A stretch of DNA of 64,000 nucleotides from Sphagnum magellanicum. Its lineage: Eukaryota; Streptophyta; Sphagnopsida; Sphagnales; Sphagnaceae. The notes beneath the pieces are model-generated. The model made no database searches and was not told where the DNA came from. It was given only the letters and a program-made list of their open reading frames with translations. The position numbers were made by a program, and so were the translations under genes. Shown piece after piece: positions 47,446-59,929 of the stretch. The DNA lies in the NCBI GenBank assembly GCA_021904315.1, contig CM038920.1, positions 248,001-312,000 of the forward strand, written 5' to 3'. How positions within the stretch are numbered: position 1 is the stretch's first letter; the number at the start of each line of letters is the position of its first letter.

Positions 47446-49008
47446 TCATGATTGTTTTACAAAAGCACATGCAACTATACTACCATGGCAAGTTTAACAT
47501 TTCAATGTCAAATAATTATCTTGTTTTTGAAATTTTCATATTTTAAAAAATAATATTAAAAAATATTTTCTATTTTCTTCCACAAGATTTTGTTCTTTGA
47601 AAACAAAATATCTTGGAGAACTCCAACATTCTTGAAAATAATGATATTAGCGTCAACTTGTCAAGTTGATAACATATTACGGTATTTGTATTTTGAACTT
47701 GCAATAAATTAAAATTAGATTTAATATATGAAAGACATAAATATTATCCCATTTTTCTTTATCATGGTTTCACCAACTTAATTCAACATGTATATATACT
47801 TGTACTATTTACATGGTTGCAAATATTTGAAGATTTTGTTGAAACATAAAATTTATTCCACTATGCAATATTTTTCCCTTAAAATTAATTCCAGTGATGA
47901 ATGTTTTTGAGGAATTGATATATGGGCGATTTTTTTGAAATATATCATATGGTCCTTCTTAGACAATTTCAAAGACAATTCTTGTTTTTTGGTTGTCCTT
48001 GGACAATTCCAAAGACAACTACTTCATTTTCAAATTTAATTATCGCCATCTTATAACTACTTCATTCGTTTTCCCTACCCACCAACATGGATATGAAAAA
48101 ATAAATTAACATGTGTTTTTTCATGTCCATGAAATTTCTATTAATTTAAATTGAAATTTACATGGATGAATTATTAAAAATCATATGAAAACAAAGGAAA
48201 AACAAAGTTTATCATTGCTAGTAATGTGTAGTAATGCAGAGCCCACATTTATAACACATAGGAGCTACATGTACATGAAGGACAATCAGGCCTTTTTGGG
48301 TTTGTAATGGAAATTTAACATTATTCAATACTATTGAAATTATACAACACTTGCAAAAACTAGTGTTGTAGTTGTGGAGTTTTGTATTAAGCAATGTTCA
48401 AATTGTATTCTAATTTCTTTCACATGATAATATGATATAATATGCCATGTGATGATTATATGGTTTTGAATAAAATAAAACCATAATTGACAACAAGGGT
48501 GAAGGGACAATACTAAATTTAATAATACTTTTGCATTAATATTTGGATGGAATTTGAAAATCTACATCGATATTTATGAATGTTTGTATCAAAATTTGTT
48601 ACTTTTGCCATTGATATTTTTACAAGATGTCATCAGAACATCTCATTTTTAATGGGTTGTCAAAGGTACATGTTTGAAAATTTCCCTAATGGTTCACTAG
48701 AAACACTTCAAATTTTCCATGGTTGTGCTCTGTCCTATGTGAACATATTCATCCATTGCATCAAGTCCCATGCCCTAGGCTAATGTTTGAATTAATGAAA
48801 TACATTTTTGGATTGTAAACAAACCCATGGCACCATAAGCATATCACCTCTAGACCAAATATTAAGGGTCGTGCACATTAACTACCACAACAAAACAAAG
48901 AAAAAGAGATTGCCTCATGAAAAATCAACATCTAAAATGACATCCATTATACACAAGTCTTGGCAAAAAATAATTGCACAATATTTGTTCATTGCCATCT
49001 TGCACAAC
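47446..49008. other. AT-rich stretch, nothing recognised
   Basis: No supported gene. The plus-strand frame 48808-49209 is long by local standards but has no known domain. Confidence 0.4.
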
Positions 49009-49012
49009 ATTT

Positions 49013-49107
49013 GGTTGTCTGTTCGACCTACTTCTACCATGTGGCATGTCAAGTGCTTTATCTTGCACACGGTTGTCTGTTCGACCTACTTCTACCATGT
49101 GGCATGT
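49013..49107. repeat. Perfect 37-bp direct repeat, 58-bp period
   Basis: GGTTGTCTGTTCGACCTACT and the following TCTACCATGTGGCATGT are identical at 49013-49049 and 49071-49107, each preceded by TCTTGCACA. Complete identity over 37 bp in an otherwise old landscape points to a recent local duplication. Confidence 0.9.
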
Positions 49108-52100
49108 GCACCATTTAATCTACAACTACATGCTATAGCAAAACCACAACAAACTATTCATTTTTTTCGTCATCTTCAAGTTTTGCACACAATTGCAACA
49201 ACACCTTAACATTCCACAAATTTGCCATAGCCAAAACCAGAGAGAAGCTCACAATAGAGACAAAAAGAAAGCAAGAAAAAAAATCAGAACTAGAAAAGCT
49301 TTCAATGAAAAAATAAAAATAAAATCGGAAAAAAAATTAGAACCAAAAAATAGAAGCTTTTGAAAAAAGAAAGTAGGAAAAAATTTAAGTGACAAAGGAG
49401 TAAAATGAAAAAGATGACATAAAGGTGAAAAAGGACAGCTAAACAATGGGGTTGGACTTTGTTCTTAAGGCTAGGTCTATATGAGCCGCTAGCATCAGCA
49501 CCTTTAATTTGACATTACAACATAGTTTGGATAATTGTTGTTGGAAATGCCTCAAGGTATTATAGAATCCTACATATGAACTATAGATATTATTTTGATT
49601 TTATCAAACCTTGTTGCAAAACCATGCAGTGACATGTAGGGTGTCACATTAACACTTGCAAAGTTTGTAGGGGGTGTTTAATGTCTTGTGCTTCAAAGTT
49701 GAGACATGAAATCAAAAGTGAAATTTTGGTGGCTGCCTATGTATGAAATCAAGTTTGGATTAGTTTTATTTCACTACTTGATCCAAGTTCAGATAATAGA
49801 AGGAAAACAACTTGAACTCATTATTTATACTTCACAAAGGGGGAAAAAATTAGACCAAACCATTGGATACTTATTAATAATCAACTATAGTTGAAGGTTG
49901 GTTCATGCAAGGCAAAACACATTCCAATTGTCAACATGCGAATGCATATTTAAAACTCTACATTACTTTAGCAATGAATTTGAGTAGTTACTTCATGCAT
50001 GGTCATTTGAATTCAAAAACTAAGCCATCAACTTAGTTACTTTAATTGTCAATTTGAACATATGGTCACACTTGGTGTTAATTCCGACATTAAGCTAACA
50101 TTAAGGATGTTAAAATTAATCACCAATTCACATTTAAAATATTAAGTAACATTAAATCTTAAATGAAATATGACATGACATTAATGTTAAGATGGTGTAT
50201 ATAACCAACGTTAACTAACATTAAATTTTTGAATTTTTTTTTTTTGAAGCCAAACACTATTGTTCACCAAAGTCTAAAAAAATGACAAAATTTCTCAATG
50301 TTTAACAAGCATGTTTGTTTATCATTGTTTATTTTTCTCTCTTAAAAAAGAAAAAGAAAAAGAAAAATTACTTGTGGACTAGATTGCAAACTCTAAAAGA
50401 TAGCTCAATGTTATTATTATTAATATGATGTGCGGACATGTTGAAATAATGTTTAAAAAGTTGATGTAACTTACAATGTTAGAAATTGTGATATTGTGAT
50501 TAGTGACACTTTGTTGATGTTAAGATAATGTTAGTTGCAAGCCATGTCTTTAACATAATAAAAACATAGAAATAATGGTGCTTGCAAATAATAAATATTT
50601 TTTGTAATTTCTTAGACACACATAATGTTTAATTTCAACCGCCCTAAATAAGAAACTCTTTTTCAACTTATTTGAATGCTTGAATAATGCAATTCTTAGG
50701 TATGACAAACATTTTAAGTAATTATTTTTTTCAGAACTTTGTGTATGCAATGCGCTCTAGTTATTAGAAATTCTAACTAATAGAAACGATTTCAGGTATC
50801 ATTTGGGTCAAAGAAGACATAAAAAATTCTATGGCATCTATTAACACTAGCACACCATGCAATTAAAAGAAAAATTAGAAAAATGAAAGCAATTTGGGAA
50901 TATTTAGGATTGTGGGAACTAGCAATGAGTTTTACCGTCAGAGAAGATTTTTAGTTACTGCATGTGGCTGGCATGCTTTCATTTCTGAGTTATTTATTTC
51001 CATTTTGGATGTGTTGCTTTTCCACCAAACTTTGAATATGTAGTTGTGAGGCTGTGGTGTAAAATAGACAAGCAATTCATTGCTTCATGACTTTGGCCTT
51101 TCTGGCGGGTTCAATAAACGATTCATTTCAATGCCTTTTAAAAAATTCTTTAATATTGAATTTTTTTGAGATTCAACAACAAGATTAGCAAAATTAGTCA
51201 AATTTACACTAGAAAAACAAAAACATTCAAAATTTTCTGAATTTCTTTGTTGGAAAAGGGCAAAATTTCATTGATGAAAAAACATTCATTTGTTTACTGG
51301 ATCAGGAACTTTTCATCTACATGCATGCAATTCTATCTCACATGCCCACATATCATATGCACACATAAAATTCCATTTGTCACTGATACATTGAATCAAG
51401 GGCGAGTCAATAATTTTATGCCCAAGTCTTACAACAATGTGCAGGGTAGACGTGCCAATGAATGAAAATTTAAAAAGTAAAAGGAGATCAAATCTTCACA
51501 CATTGTTCCTTAGCTTTTGAAGCTCAAAGAACATTTGTAGCCCTATACCTAATGCTTCTAACGTCAAATTTTTTTGGATAAGGAATGGGGAAATATGGTT
51601 GCTTGGTGCAAGGGGTTTAGTGTTCCATGATGGGTGAATTAAAACAAATTAGGATTTAAAACTTAAAATCTTTGATTGTTGTATCTTTGTCTATAAAATA
51701 AAATGAAGTTTTGCACTCAAAATGAGGAAGATATGAGGCTGGAACTAGAGAGGAGCCTAGAGCTATTTTTTCAAAATTTTGAATCAAGTTATCATTTATG
51801 CTTTTCCTGTGTTGCTCCTATACTTCTACCGCTCAAAGAACATTTGTAGCCCTCCACTTTGTGTGTCCAATGACAGAAAAATGGCTCACTTTGGCTAATA
51901 AATTAGGAAAATATTGAAATGTTTTTGATGATAACTACATGTTTGGTGATGGGCGGTTTTACCCTAATCTCTTCCCTATGGCCAGAGCCGACAAAAGTTC
52001 AATGATGTTGTTAGCTTACCCAATCAGTATTTGACAAGCTGTGTGTTTCCTTGACTGAAAAAATTCATATAGGTACAGAGCAATGTTTAAAATAATAATA

Positions 52101-52335
52101 AATGATAGGTTTCTGGTTTAGTATCCCAAATAAGACTTAAAATAATTTAGTGAAAAATTTGTGACTATAAGTGTTCAACCTGTGTAAAAAAAACCTGATG
52201 AAAATCTGCCCTCAAACTAAAACGGATGTTGGAATGTGGTGAAATTTTCCTCCAAAAATTGTTTTCTTGAAAACTTTGTGATTATATTTTTTTCTTTTCA
52301 AAACCAACACATTCACAACATTTTGTGAATGATAT
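49108..52335. other. AT-rich stretch, nothing recognised
   Basis: Contains A-rich tracts (49250-49400) and GTTAACATTAA words around 50080-50220, but no gene, RNA or repeat boundary that I could support. Confidence 0.4.
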
Positions 52336-52339
52336 GCAT

Positions 52340-52440
52340 TGGAACAGGCCCTGGTTCAACGTGTTGCCACTGAACCAAACTATTCAACCCTTCTGAACCC
52401 GTCGCGTTCCTAGAAGGAATAGGAACGTGGACCTGTTCCA
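52340..52440. repeat. Foldback element with TGGAACAGG ends
   Basis: TGGAACAGG (52340-52348) and CCTGTTCCA (52432-52440) are perfect inverted repeats around about 83 bp. Pairing continues imperfectly inward (CCCTGGTTC with GGAACGTGG). It could be a tiny foldback transposon or an RNA hairpin. GC content exceeds that of the flanks. Confidence 0.5.
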
Positions 52441-52444
52441 TAGT

Positions 52445-53515
52445 ACATGACCAGTCAAAGTTGTCAAATACTAATATACTGCCGACGCTACCCTACATGA
52501 AGGGAGCATTTGAAAATGATTCTCTACTTTGAAAAATGTTATTTTTACTTCTGCTATGACATATGGAGGACCTTAAAGCAGAAAATGGGTCCAAAAGTAC
52601 TATTGGTGTTTTTTTTTTCCTTGTTTGCCTTCGGCCTGGTCCATCTTTATGGAAAAAAGATGATGATGAGTAAACATAAAATTTGGGTCCTGTGATGCAT
52701 GATTTGGCTGTGTAACAGACACTAAGACCCATAATGTGCCTCCTAGTGTCCATCACAGATCCAAAATGTGTGTAATAAAACACAAAGTTTATGTTTGGGC
52801 AGGGACAAGATGCATCTGGTCATCACTAGACACATCTTGGTCGAGCAATTAGGCAGTCACGGAAAAAAACACAGACATTACTTTTGTACTGTTTGCAATA
52901 AGGACCCATTGCAGATTTAACATTGTCTTCCGAGACATACTGATCTCATCAGTGGACATACAGAAGTGTGTGAGTGGAGTGAAGGATGGTGCCCTTTAGC
53001 AGACTCAAAATCTGGTTTGTCCTTCTTTCCTGGGCCAATTGGTTGGCCGGTTACTAATTGGGACCTGGTATTCCACTGGCCACTCAGAATTTCAAATGGG
53101 AGGGTATGTTGTGAAATCAAAGCTTAGCATTCCCTAAAATGTAAGGTAAGGACCAATGTCTGCTTGTTATGTGAAAAAGCCCAAATATGAACATGTATAA
53201 TGGCCAGATATGCATGAAATCCTTTCTAGAGTTTTGTTTGATTTTTGATATTTGTGTCTATACATAACCAAGGGGAAGGCATTGAAAGACTATGCAAGTA
53301 TGTATCTGGATTCAGCCACAAAAGTTTTAGGGATATCCATATTTGATCACAAAGGATTGGACAATTTTGAATATGACTTTATGTTGTATTGCTATCCATA
53401 TTTGGGAGTTAGGGTTTAAGGGATGTTGGATATGGTTTTTCAATGTGAAGAGTGGGGGAGTGAGCTTTGCAATTTCATAGTTTGTTGTTGTCAAGTTCAA
53501 TTTTGGCACTTTCAC
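52445..53515. other. No recognised gene
   Basis: Moderate GC around 52800-53110, but no sustained frame or splice pair with a recognisable product. Confidence 0.4.
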
Positions 53516-53519
53516 ATTG

Positions 53520-54240
53520 TTGGTTTTTCACTTTGCAAGATAGATCTTGATGTTCATTTGCTTTTGGCTTTTGACTCCATTGTTGTTGCTTGAGAGTGCT
53601 TGTGTTGATTGTTGGTTTCTTGAATGTGTTCATTATCTATGAAGTTCTAGAGCTTTTGATTCCATTGCATAAGTGCTTTTGGCTCCTTTGCTTGAGATAT
53701 ATCAAAGTTCTTTTAATGTGTTCATCAAGCATGAAACTTTAAAGCTTTTGATACGTTGTTCATTTGGGTTTTGGTTTTTGGCTTTTAGCTTTCGGCTCCA
53801 TTGCTATTGGTTGAGAATTCATGTGTCAACTATCAATTTCCAATATGTATTCCTCATATGTGAAGGTCCAAAGCTTTTCTCGTTCATTTGCGCGAGATCC
53901 AGGAAACATTTCTAGTTCATTTGCTTAAGATCAAAAAAACATTTCTAGTTCATTTTTTCAAGATCTAAGAAGCATTTCTAGTTCATTTTTTTGAGATCTA
54001 TCAACATGTTTTTATGTGTTCATCAATTGTGAAGCTCCAAAGCTTTTAATTCTATTGCTTGAAATTTTTTGGTTCCTTTACAACGTACGTATCAACTATT
54101 GATTTCTTGGTTGTATGTGTTCATTTAGGTTTGAAGCTTCAAAGTTTTTTGACTCTTTTGCTCAAAATTTGTTGATTTTTTTGTATTCATCAAGTGGAAG
54201 CTTTAAGGTTTTGGTTTCATACTTGATCCCATTGGTTTTG
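53520..54240. repeat. Nested imperfect repeats, with a 33-bp array
   Basis: The phrase GTGTTCATCAA-TGTGAAGCT-CAAAGCTTTTGATTC, with TTGCTTGAGAT and GGCTTTTGGCTCC, recurs several times in varied order. At 53882-54012 GTTCATTT recurs at 53882, 53915, 53948 and 53981, exactly 33 bp apart (unit GTTCATTTGCTTAAGATC plus AAAGAAACATTTCTA). The repeat ends close to where the hAT relic at 54365 becomes recognisable. Confidence 0.7.
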
Positions 54241-54364
54241 CTATATTTGATGAAGCCCTTTCTAACAATGGAACTCTAGTTTAAAATGTTATTAGAAGCT
54301 TCTTGAAACCTATCGATGATAACAAAACCAATGGGATCAAGTGTGAAGCTTTGTTTTCATAGAA

Positions 54365-55320
54365 AGTTGGATGTGGCATAAGAAGTTGAAAATTCTAGTC
54401 AAAACAATGGTTTCAAGTGAAGTTACAATGTTTAAAGAAACTTTGAAAATCAAGCAAGCCATATTTTATGTTGTGTGAAGTAAATGACATTAACATTGCA
54501 ACAAAAGGTCTTTAAAACCCAAGTGTGGGCCATTGTGGAAGTTATCATTCATTGCTTGAATCCCATTGTGACAACATGTGTGATCAACTAATCCAAAGGC
54601 GATTGGTTACTAGTAGATGCTTTGGCTGTTGTAATTAACTTAATTGTGGTTATGGATTTTGAGGCAAACCCTTTGGTTGATGAGAATGAAACAGTTGACC
54701 TTTTTTATGTTGAGTTTCATTTGTTAAGCATAAACATGGGGCAATAGTTTGTGCATTTAATTTAACCTTTTTTAGAAGTTTTGAAGACCTTTATAGGTTG
54801 TGGAGAACTTTGTGAGGCATGGAAATGCAATCCACCTCATTACTAAATATGATGCAAAAGAGGTCCTTCCCCTTTTAATGACAATTTTTGATCCACTGAA
54901 TCCTATTATTGCAATATTTGTAGCACCATGTGATGGACTTATTGTTCAAGTTGAAAAAGAAGATGATAACATGTTTGGTGTTATAAATTCCATGCAAGAG
55001 TCTTCATGGGCATTTGTTGCTATAGATTTTTCATTATTTGAAAGGTTATCTATCTTGCATTCTATGTTTGTAAATCCTCTTGCTTTATGGCAGACCTGCG
55101 AGGGTCAATTTTTGAATGTTGGTTTTTTGGCCAAACAAATTTTTGGGATTCCCAAATCTTGAATTAAAACAAAAATAATGTTTAGCCTTGATGGTGTTTT
55201 GACAGCTTTGAGGCATTATTGTTTACAAGTGGAAAGTCTTGATTGAATTATCATCACGACAAAAAATATAGTCAAATGATCCACATTTGAATTGCACAAC
55301 AAATGTAAACTTCAAAGATT
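54365..55320 (+). pseudogene. hAT transposase, decayed C-terminal half
   Basis: RNase H-like transposase of the plant hAT superfamily. Visible pieces in order: HKKLKILVKTMVSSEVTMFKE near 54375-54440; QVWAIVEVIIHCLNPIVTTC and DWLLVDALAVVINL (54515-54650); DFEANPLVDENE; the open segment 54800-55162 with KYDAKEVLPLLM, FDPLNPIIAIFVAPCDGLIV and LALWQTCEGQFLNVGFLAKQ; then the dimerisation motif as FSLDGVLTALRHYCLQVESLD (55180-55245). Stops lie where Gln or Trp is usual (S-Q-IETER reads S-stop-IKTK). The N-terminal BED finger and the first catalytic residues are missing; the repeat array at 53520-54240 occupies that side. Terminal repeats were not found. Confidence 0.85.
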
Positions 55321-55324
55321 ATAT

Positions 55325-55929
55325 TTAAGGTGATTGAAGAAAATTATGAGTTAATAGAAAAAAATGAATATTTAAAAAAATTAAAGTTGATAGTGATTAG
55401 GTAAATCACCTTCACCAAGCTTTTTTTTCCTTTCTAGCTAAGCTTCTTTTGAAAAGATTTAAATTTTTTTCATTCATGTTCGTGTTACATGGTTCTTGGT
55501 CTTTTGGGTGTGTTTCAAGTTTCAGTAAAAATTTTATATATTTTTGGACTTTTGGGCATTATGTTTCTATTGTTGATAAAATTATAGCAAGTTTCTAGGT
55601 GGGTGGGGTCAGGGTGTTTTTTGTGGGTGCATGTTTTTGCAAGTAGCTTCTATTATGTTGGTTTCAATTCTTAGAATGAGTTTTATGAATCACATTGGTT
55701 TTTTTAAAAAGGAAGTTGTAAAAAATTTGTCAATTAAAACAAATTCCACAATATGTAATTGTTAAGTTTCAGCAAGTTTTCATTTCAAGACTTTGATTAA
55801 AAAAAAAAAATTCATAATTTTTTCAACTACATTATATTCCTTTGTGTGGGACAAAAGTTATGACTATTTTTATTTTAAATGGACACAAGTGCCAATGCTT
55901 TTAACGCTAAGGGAATAATAAGGAAATAA
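55325..55929. other. No recognised feature
   Basis: AT-rich 3' flank of the hAT relic; may hold its non-coding right arm, but no terminus was found. Confidence 0.35.
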
Positions 55930-56040
55930 TGAAATTGTTATGTGGTACTTTGCAAAAGGAAAAGTGTAACCTACTAGTAAATGAATCCTTTGATTTCAAA
56001 AATGTTCTGGGTTTGAATTCCCACATTAAAAGGCCTATGT
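55930..56040 (+). mobile_element. tRNA-like SINE fragment
   Basis: Box B-like GGTTTGAATTCC at 56009-56020 follows CCTACTAGTAAATGAATCC and TTTCAAAAATGTTCT. Box A is poor, so it is a degraded copy at best. Confidence 0.3.
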
Positions 56041-57596
56041 TTTCAATTTATAAATTTTTTAATCTCCTAGTAAGGTGGTGGATTTGCTCCCCAAGAACTA
56101 GACCTAGTAGTCCATCCCATAATGGCTTCAAATATCAAAGGTTGGGTCATATGATACTCTAGGTTGTTCTTGGGAGCTAGATTTTGCATGAAACAAAATT
56201 GTTGGTTTTCATTGAAAAGAACTAACTTATAACTAACTAATTTCAAAATTGACCATGTTTGTGAGAATGGCCCAACATTGGTAAGGATCAACAGTGGGGA
56301 TGTTATGAGACTAAAGGGTTGACTTCTAAAAACAACCTTGTTCGAGGTCCTTACTTGGCCTAAAGATTTAGTCAAGTGACTATCCTTCATCTTCACCCTA
56401 TGTGTAAGGTTCCCCATTTTAAAATGAAAAATCTTACATTTATAGTGCCTCTTCTTTGTCAAAGCATAAATTTAATTGAAGGGAAGTTGCCTTCACATTC
56501 ATGGTCTAAATGACCTAATAAATGCACTAATTTTGTTCTGTTTGTTTTGGGCCTCAATGGGATGAACCCCAACTCCAATCCATTTAATTTGACCTAGGTT
56601 AAGTTTTCTTGAAAACAATTTCTAAGTTGTGAGGAATCAAGCTGAATTTCTCATGGTGCAACAATGTTGTATTTTTTGGTTTGATTTCAAAGTATAATTT
56701 TCTATAAAAAACTATATATTGCTTATTTTCATTAGTTCTTTGTTAAATCCACAATACCCTCATACTAGACAAAAAAGTGTACACTTCTTAAAATTTATAC
56801 CCAAAATTGAATGGAATGGGTTGTATCAATTTTTTTCCCTTTGAGATTGAGTTGTTTACACTCCAAAAGCTCAAAAAACATTTGATCTTATACATGTTTT
56901 GAAAGAGCTTTAAATCTTATTGAAATATTTTGTGATTTACTTTTAATTCATAGCAAGAGAATGGTTTGCAAAAAAAACAAGTGACATAAAACATTTTGTT
57001 AGCCCTAAATCCATCTCCCTTCAGTATATAGCCTATATCCTCATCGATCATTTTTTGGGGCAAAAACCACCAAAAGGGAACACAGTTTTTCGAAAAAGGA
57101 ATATTCTATTGTAAATTCTCCTCTTTAGAAAATTGCCAAATTGTGATGGCAACTGTTTTTGGGGAGGGTGATATCACATTCATGTCTATTGGTGACACAT
57201 TTAAGAGTTCTTTGGAAAATAGTTGCCATTTAAAGTTGAAAGCTGACTAGATTTGCTCACTACTCTAGGTCCATTATGAGAGTAAAAAGAAAAAACATTG
57301 ACCCTCATTGCTTGTTTGGCCAAGAAAATTAAACACGGTATTTGTATTTCATGCAGTCAGTGTAGGAAAGTGGAGGCAAATTCTGTACTTTAACAATTGA
57401 AAAGTTGTCAATTCCAAGCAATACTTACATTTTGACAAAATATCATATGTGAATATGTGCACTCACAACACCTGAATTTGGGGTCCAATATATATTTCCT
57501 TAAAGGACTGGAATGAAAGGTTTAGTTGATGATGACAAGTTGTTTGCAATAGCTGCATTGACTAGATAGCCCAGTTAATTGTTAGACTAGAAGGGT
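56041..57596. other. No recognised feature
   Basis: AT-rich. The open frame 56067-56462 (minus) has no known domain. ATTGCCAAATTGTGATGGCAAC near 57133 recalls the MITE-like ends, but no partner end is clear. Confidence 0.35.
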
Positions 57597-57850
57597 GGCC
57601 ATTAGGTAGGTATGTGGAGCCATTTGTGTAGGCCCATGTCAATGGGTCGTAGGTAGGTAGTGTGGGATCAAGATGGTAGCTACTTGATGTTCTTGCAATT
57701 CCCCTAATTGGTGAGGGCTTGCATCATGCACTTAGAAGGTAGGTAAGTAGGTAGGTGAGTGGGGGCAATAGTTGAACTCCTTATGTAGGTAGGTAGGCGA
57801 CTCTAAGCATGTATGTTAGGGTAGTGGGGTTGTTAGTTGGTGGGTAGGGG
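57597..57850. repeat. Degenerate GTAG/GGTA microsatellite
   Basis: Clusters of GTAGGTAG units at 57600-57660, 57735-57775 and 57785-57850 with non-repeat sequence between. It is the complement of the TACC type at 17766 and 18731. Confidence 0.8.
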
Positions 57851-57939
57851 TCACATGGACATAACGGGGTTAATGTAGTTGGAGTCTAAAGAAAAAAAAC
57901 ATGAAATAAGGTGTCACAAGGGAAGGGAGGGGCTGAACC

Positions 57940-57964
57940 CAAAAGAAAAGAAAAGAAAAGAAAA
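57940..57964. repeat. (AAAAG)5 microsatellite
   Basis: Five AAAAG units in a row. Confidence 0.9.
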
Positions 57965-57969
57965 GTTTA

Positions 57970-59640
57970 ATTGTGCCAACAACCTACCAAGGTGGTTAGC
58001 ACTTAGCAAAGGGACATGACCAATGGAAAAAAGACTGGGCATCCAGTCACCATCCCTTCAGATTGGTGCATTGGTGGCGGTGCTGGTTCAGTGCGGCCCA
58101 CATACACTCCAAAATTTCTACTAGTTCTTTACAGAGGTGGGAGGCAGTGTAACAAGCAATCGCCCATCATCACAGAGAATGCACTTTGGGAGTCTATTTC
58201 AACTCTGTGGATGCCTGAGCATATTAGAATTTAGAAATGTCTTTGCCTGTTCTTCCACAACCTCTTCTTGGCATACTAAGTTCACAACCATGTGCAATTC
58301 ACATGAAAGCTGGATAAGTATCTTGCACTTAGAACAATCCTGAACTAAATCATCCATCAATCAATTACGCCGATAACTAAACTAAATACAAACTGAATGT
58401 CTACATAAGTACAAAGGAATCTGGACCATATTGTCATTTTTGTTGCTGGCTGAAAGCCGGCCTTGTCTGACAAGCAGGTCTTAGAATTGGTTGACATGAA
58501 GCTGTGATTGTGATCTCAGGCAGTGGTGTGTGAATTCTACTAGTGGTTCAGTACTAGCCTTCACAAGGCTCAATTTTTATAGTGCTACAGTCAGATTTTA
58601 TGGGAATGAAAAAACACCGCTATCATTCAGTCACCGAATTCAAGCCCTTGTGGCCACCTGTTAGGAATTGGATGTCGGGTAATGTTGGAGGAGTAGGGAG
58701 TTCCCAGACATAAATCACTGGCAGGAATTAATTATTTTTTTGTTTTCCTGTGATACCTAGCAGATTTTCCAGTGATGTGTTTTGGGTGTCATGAGAAAAA
58801 TAAAGCAAAATGCCTGCCTGAGCAGCCATTTTGCTTTTCAAAATGCACTACCATTTGCTGAGCAGAAACAGCACTCGATAAGGTGCCCTTAGCATACACT
58901 AGAAATTTCTGTGGGTGCTTTTGCAGACAAGAGAAATAAGCTGTATATTGGCAAGGAAGGACACTATTTCTGAAGCACCTCAGAAACAAACAACAAGCAC
59001 CCAATCTAGGTACTAGTTAGCTATGCTAGGTAGAGAAGAAGAAAAATGACGAAGAGTGGAAACCAAACTGCAAGGCCGATGCTCATCTAGCCTGTTACCC
59101 CCAATAATTCTGGACTGTCTTTATTAACTCCCAAGGCTTGTTGCAATAAATGGAGGGTCCCCCCTCTCCTCAGGTCTCCATATAGATCACTTGCATTTTC
59201 TTACCTTGATCGTTACATCACTGGGTATTCTACATAGCATAAAGAGTTTTTGTGCTTTTAATTGGGATGGTTCGTGTGGTGGTTGATAATAAACAAGATC
59301 TGTGGCTGGGCCACATGAAATTGATTTTCTTATAGATTGTGGATTTTGTTCGGCGGTGATTGCGGAACTAATGCAAGTTTTGGGGTGTAGTCTTTGGATC
59401 CTCTAAGCCTTGGCAATTTTCATGTATGAACACACAGGTGAAGAAAGTACAATCAATAGTTGCAGAAAATCTCATGGAGTCGCGGGTGATCAGTTGGACA
59501 TTATGATATAGAGCTAGTCTGGGTTTCCAAAATAAACGGTAGACTAATAAGTTGCTTTCTGTAGCGTGCCTTGAACATAAAAACTTAGGGGACTGATACT
59601 AGATTCTATGTCTGGGTCAGTGCTGGTTCACATAACATGG
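57970..59640. other. GC-moderate stretch, no gene recognised
   Basis: Base composition is less AT-rich than most of the window. Open frames at 58016-58234, 58137-58343 (plus) and 58789-59004 (minus) show no domain, signal peptide or splice pairs I could support. Confidence 0.35.
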
Positions 59641-59929
59641 GATGTTTGCATCAGTGTGGGCATCGGCTTTTTTTAAAAAACTGCTGGGCCTGGTTATGAC
59701 CAAAATGTTTTTTTATTAAAAATCCGGTTTTCTATATATTTTTATTTAATTTTTTAATGCCAGGCCAGGGTTCCAATTTTTTTAAAAATAATTTAAACCG
59801 GTTCTCACAAGGTCAATTCTCACAAATTTTATAACAATTGATTATCCTTGGCTGGTTCTCACTAACCAGTTATGACCTTTTTTCAAATCAAAATTTCAAA
59901 AATTAATTTAATTTTTTTTTGTAACATTA

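Noticed and set aside
48808-49209. 133-residue open frame as a gene
   Set aside because: It runs through the perfect 37-bp duplication, and no domain, splice signal or codon pattern supports it.
54800-55162. 120-residue intact gene starting at ATG 54800
   Set aside because: It is an open segment in the middle of the hAT transposase relic; homologous sequence continues on both sides across stops.
57133-57240. Another MITE-like copy (ATTGCCAAATTGTGATGGCAAC)
   Set aside because: Only one end-like motif is present and the internal core of the family is missing.
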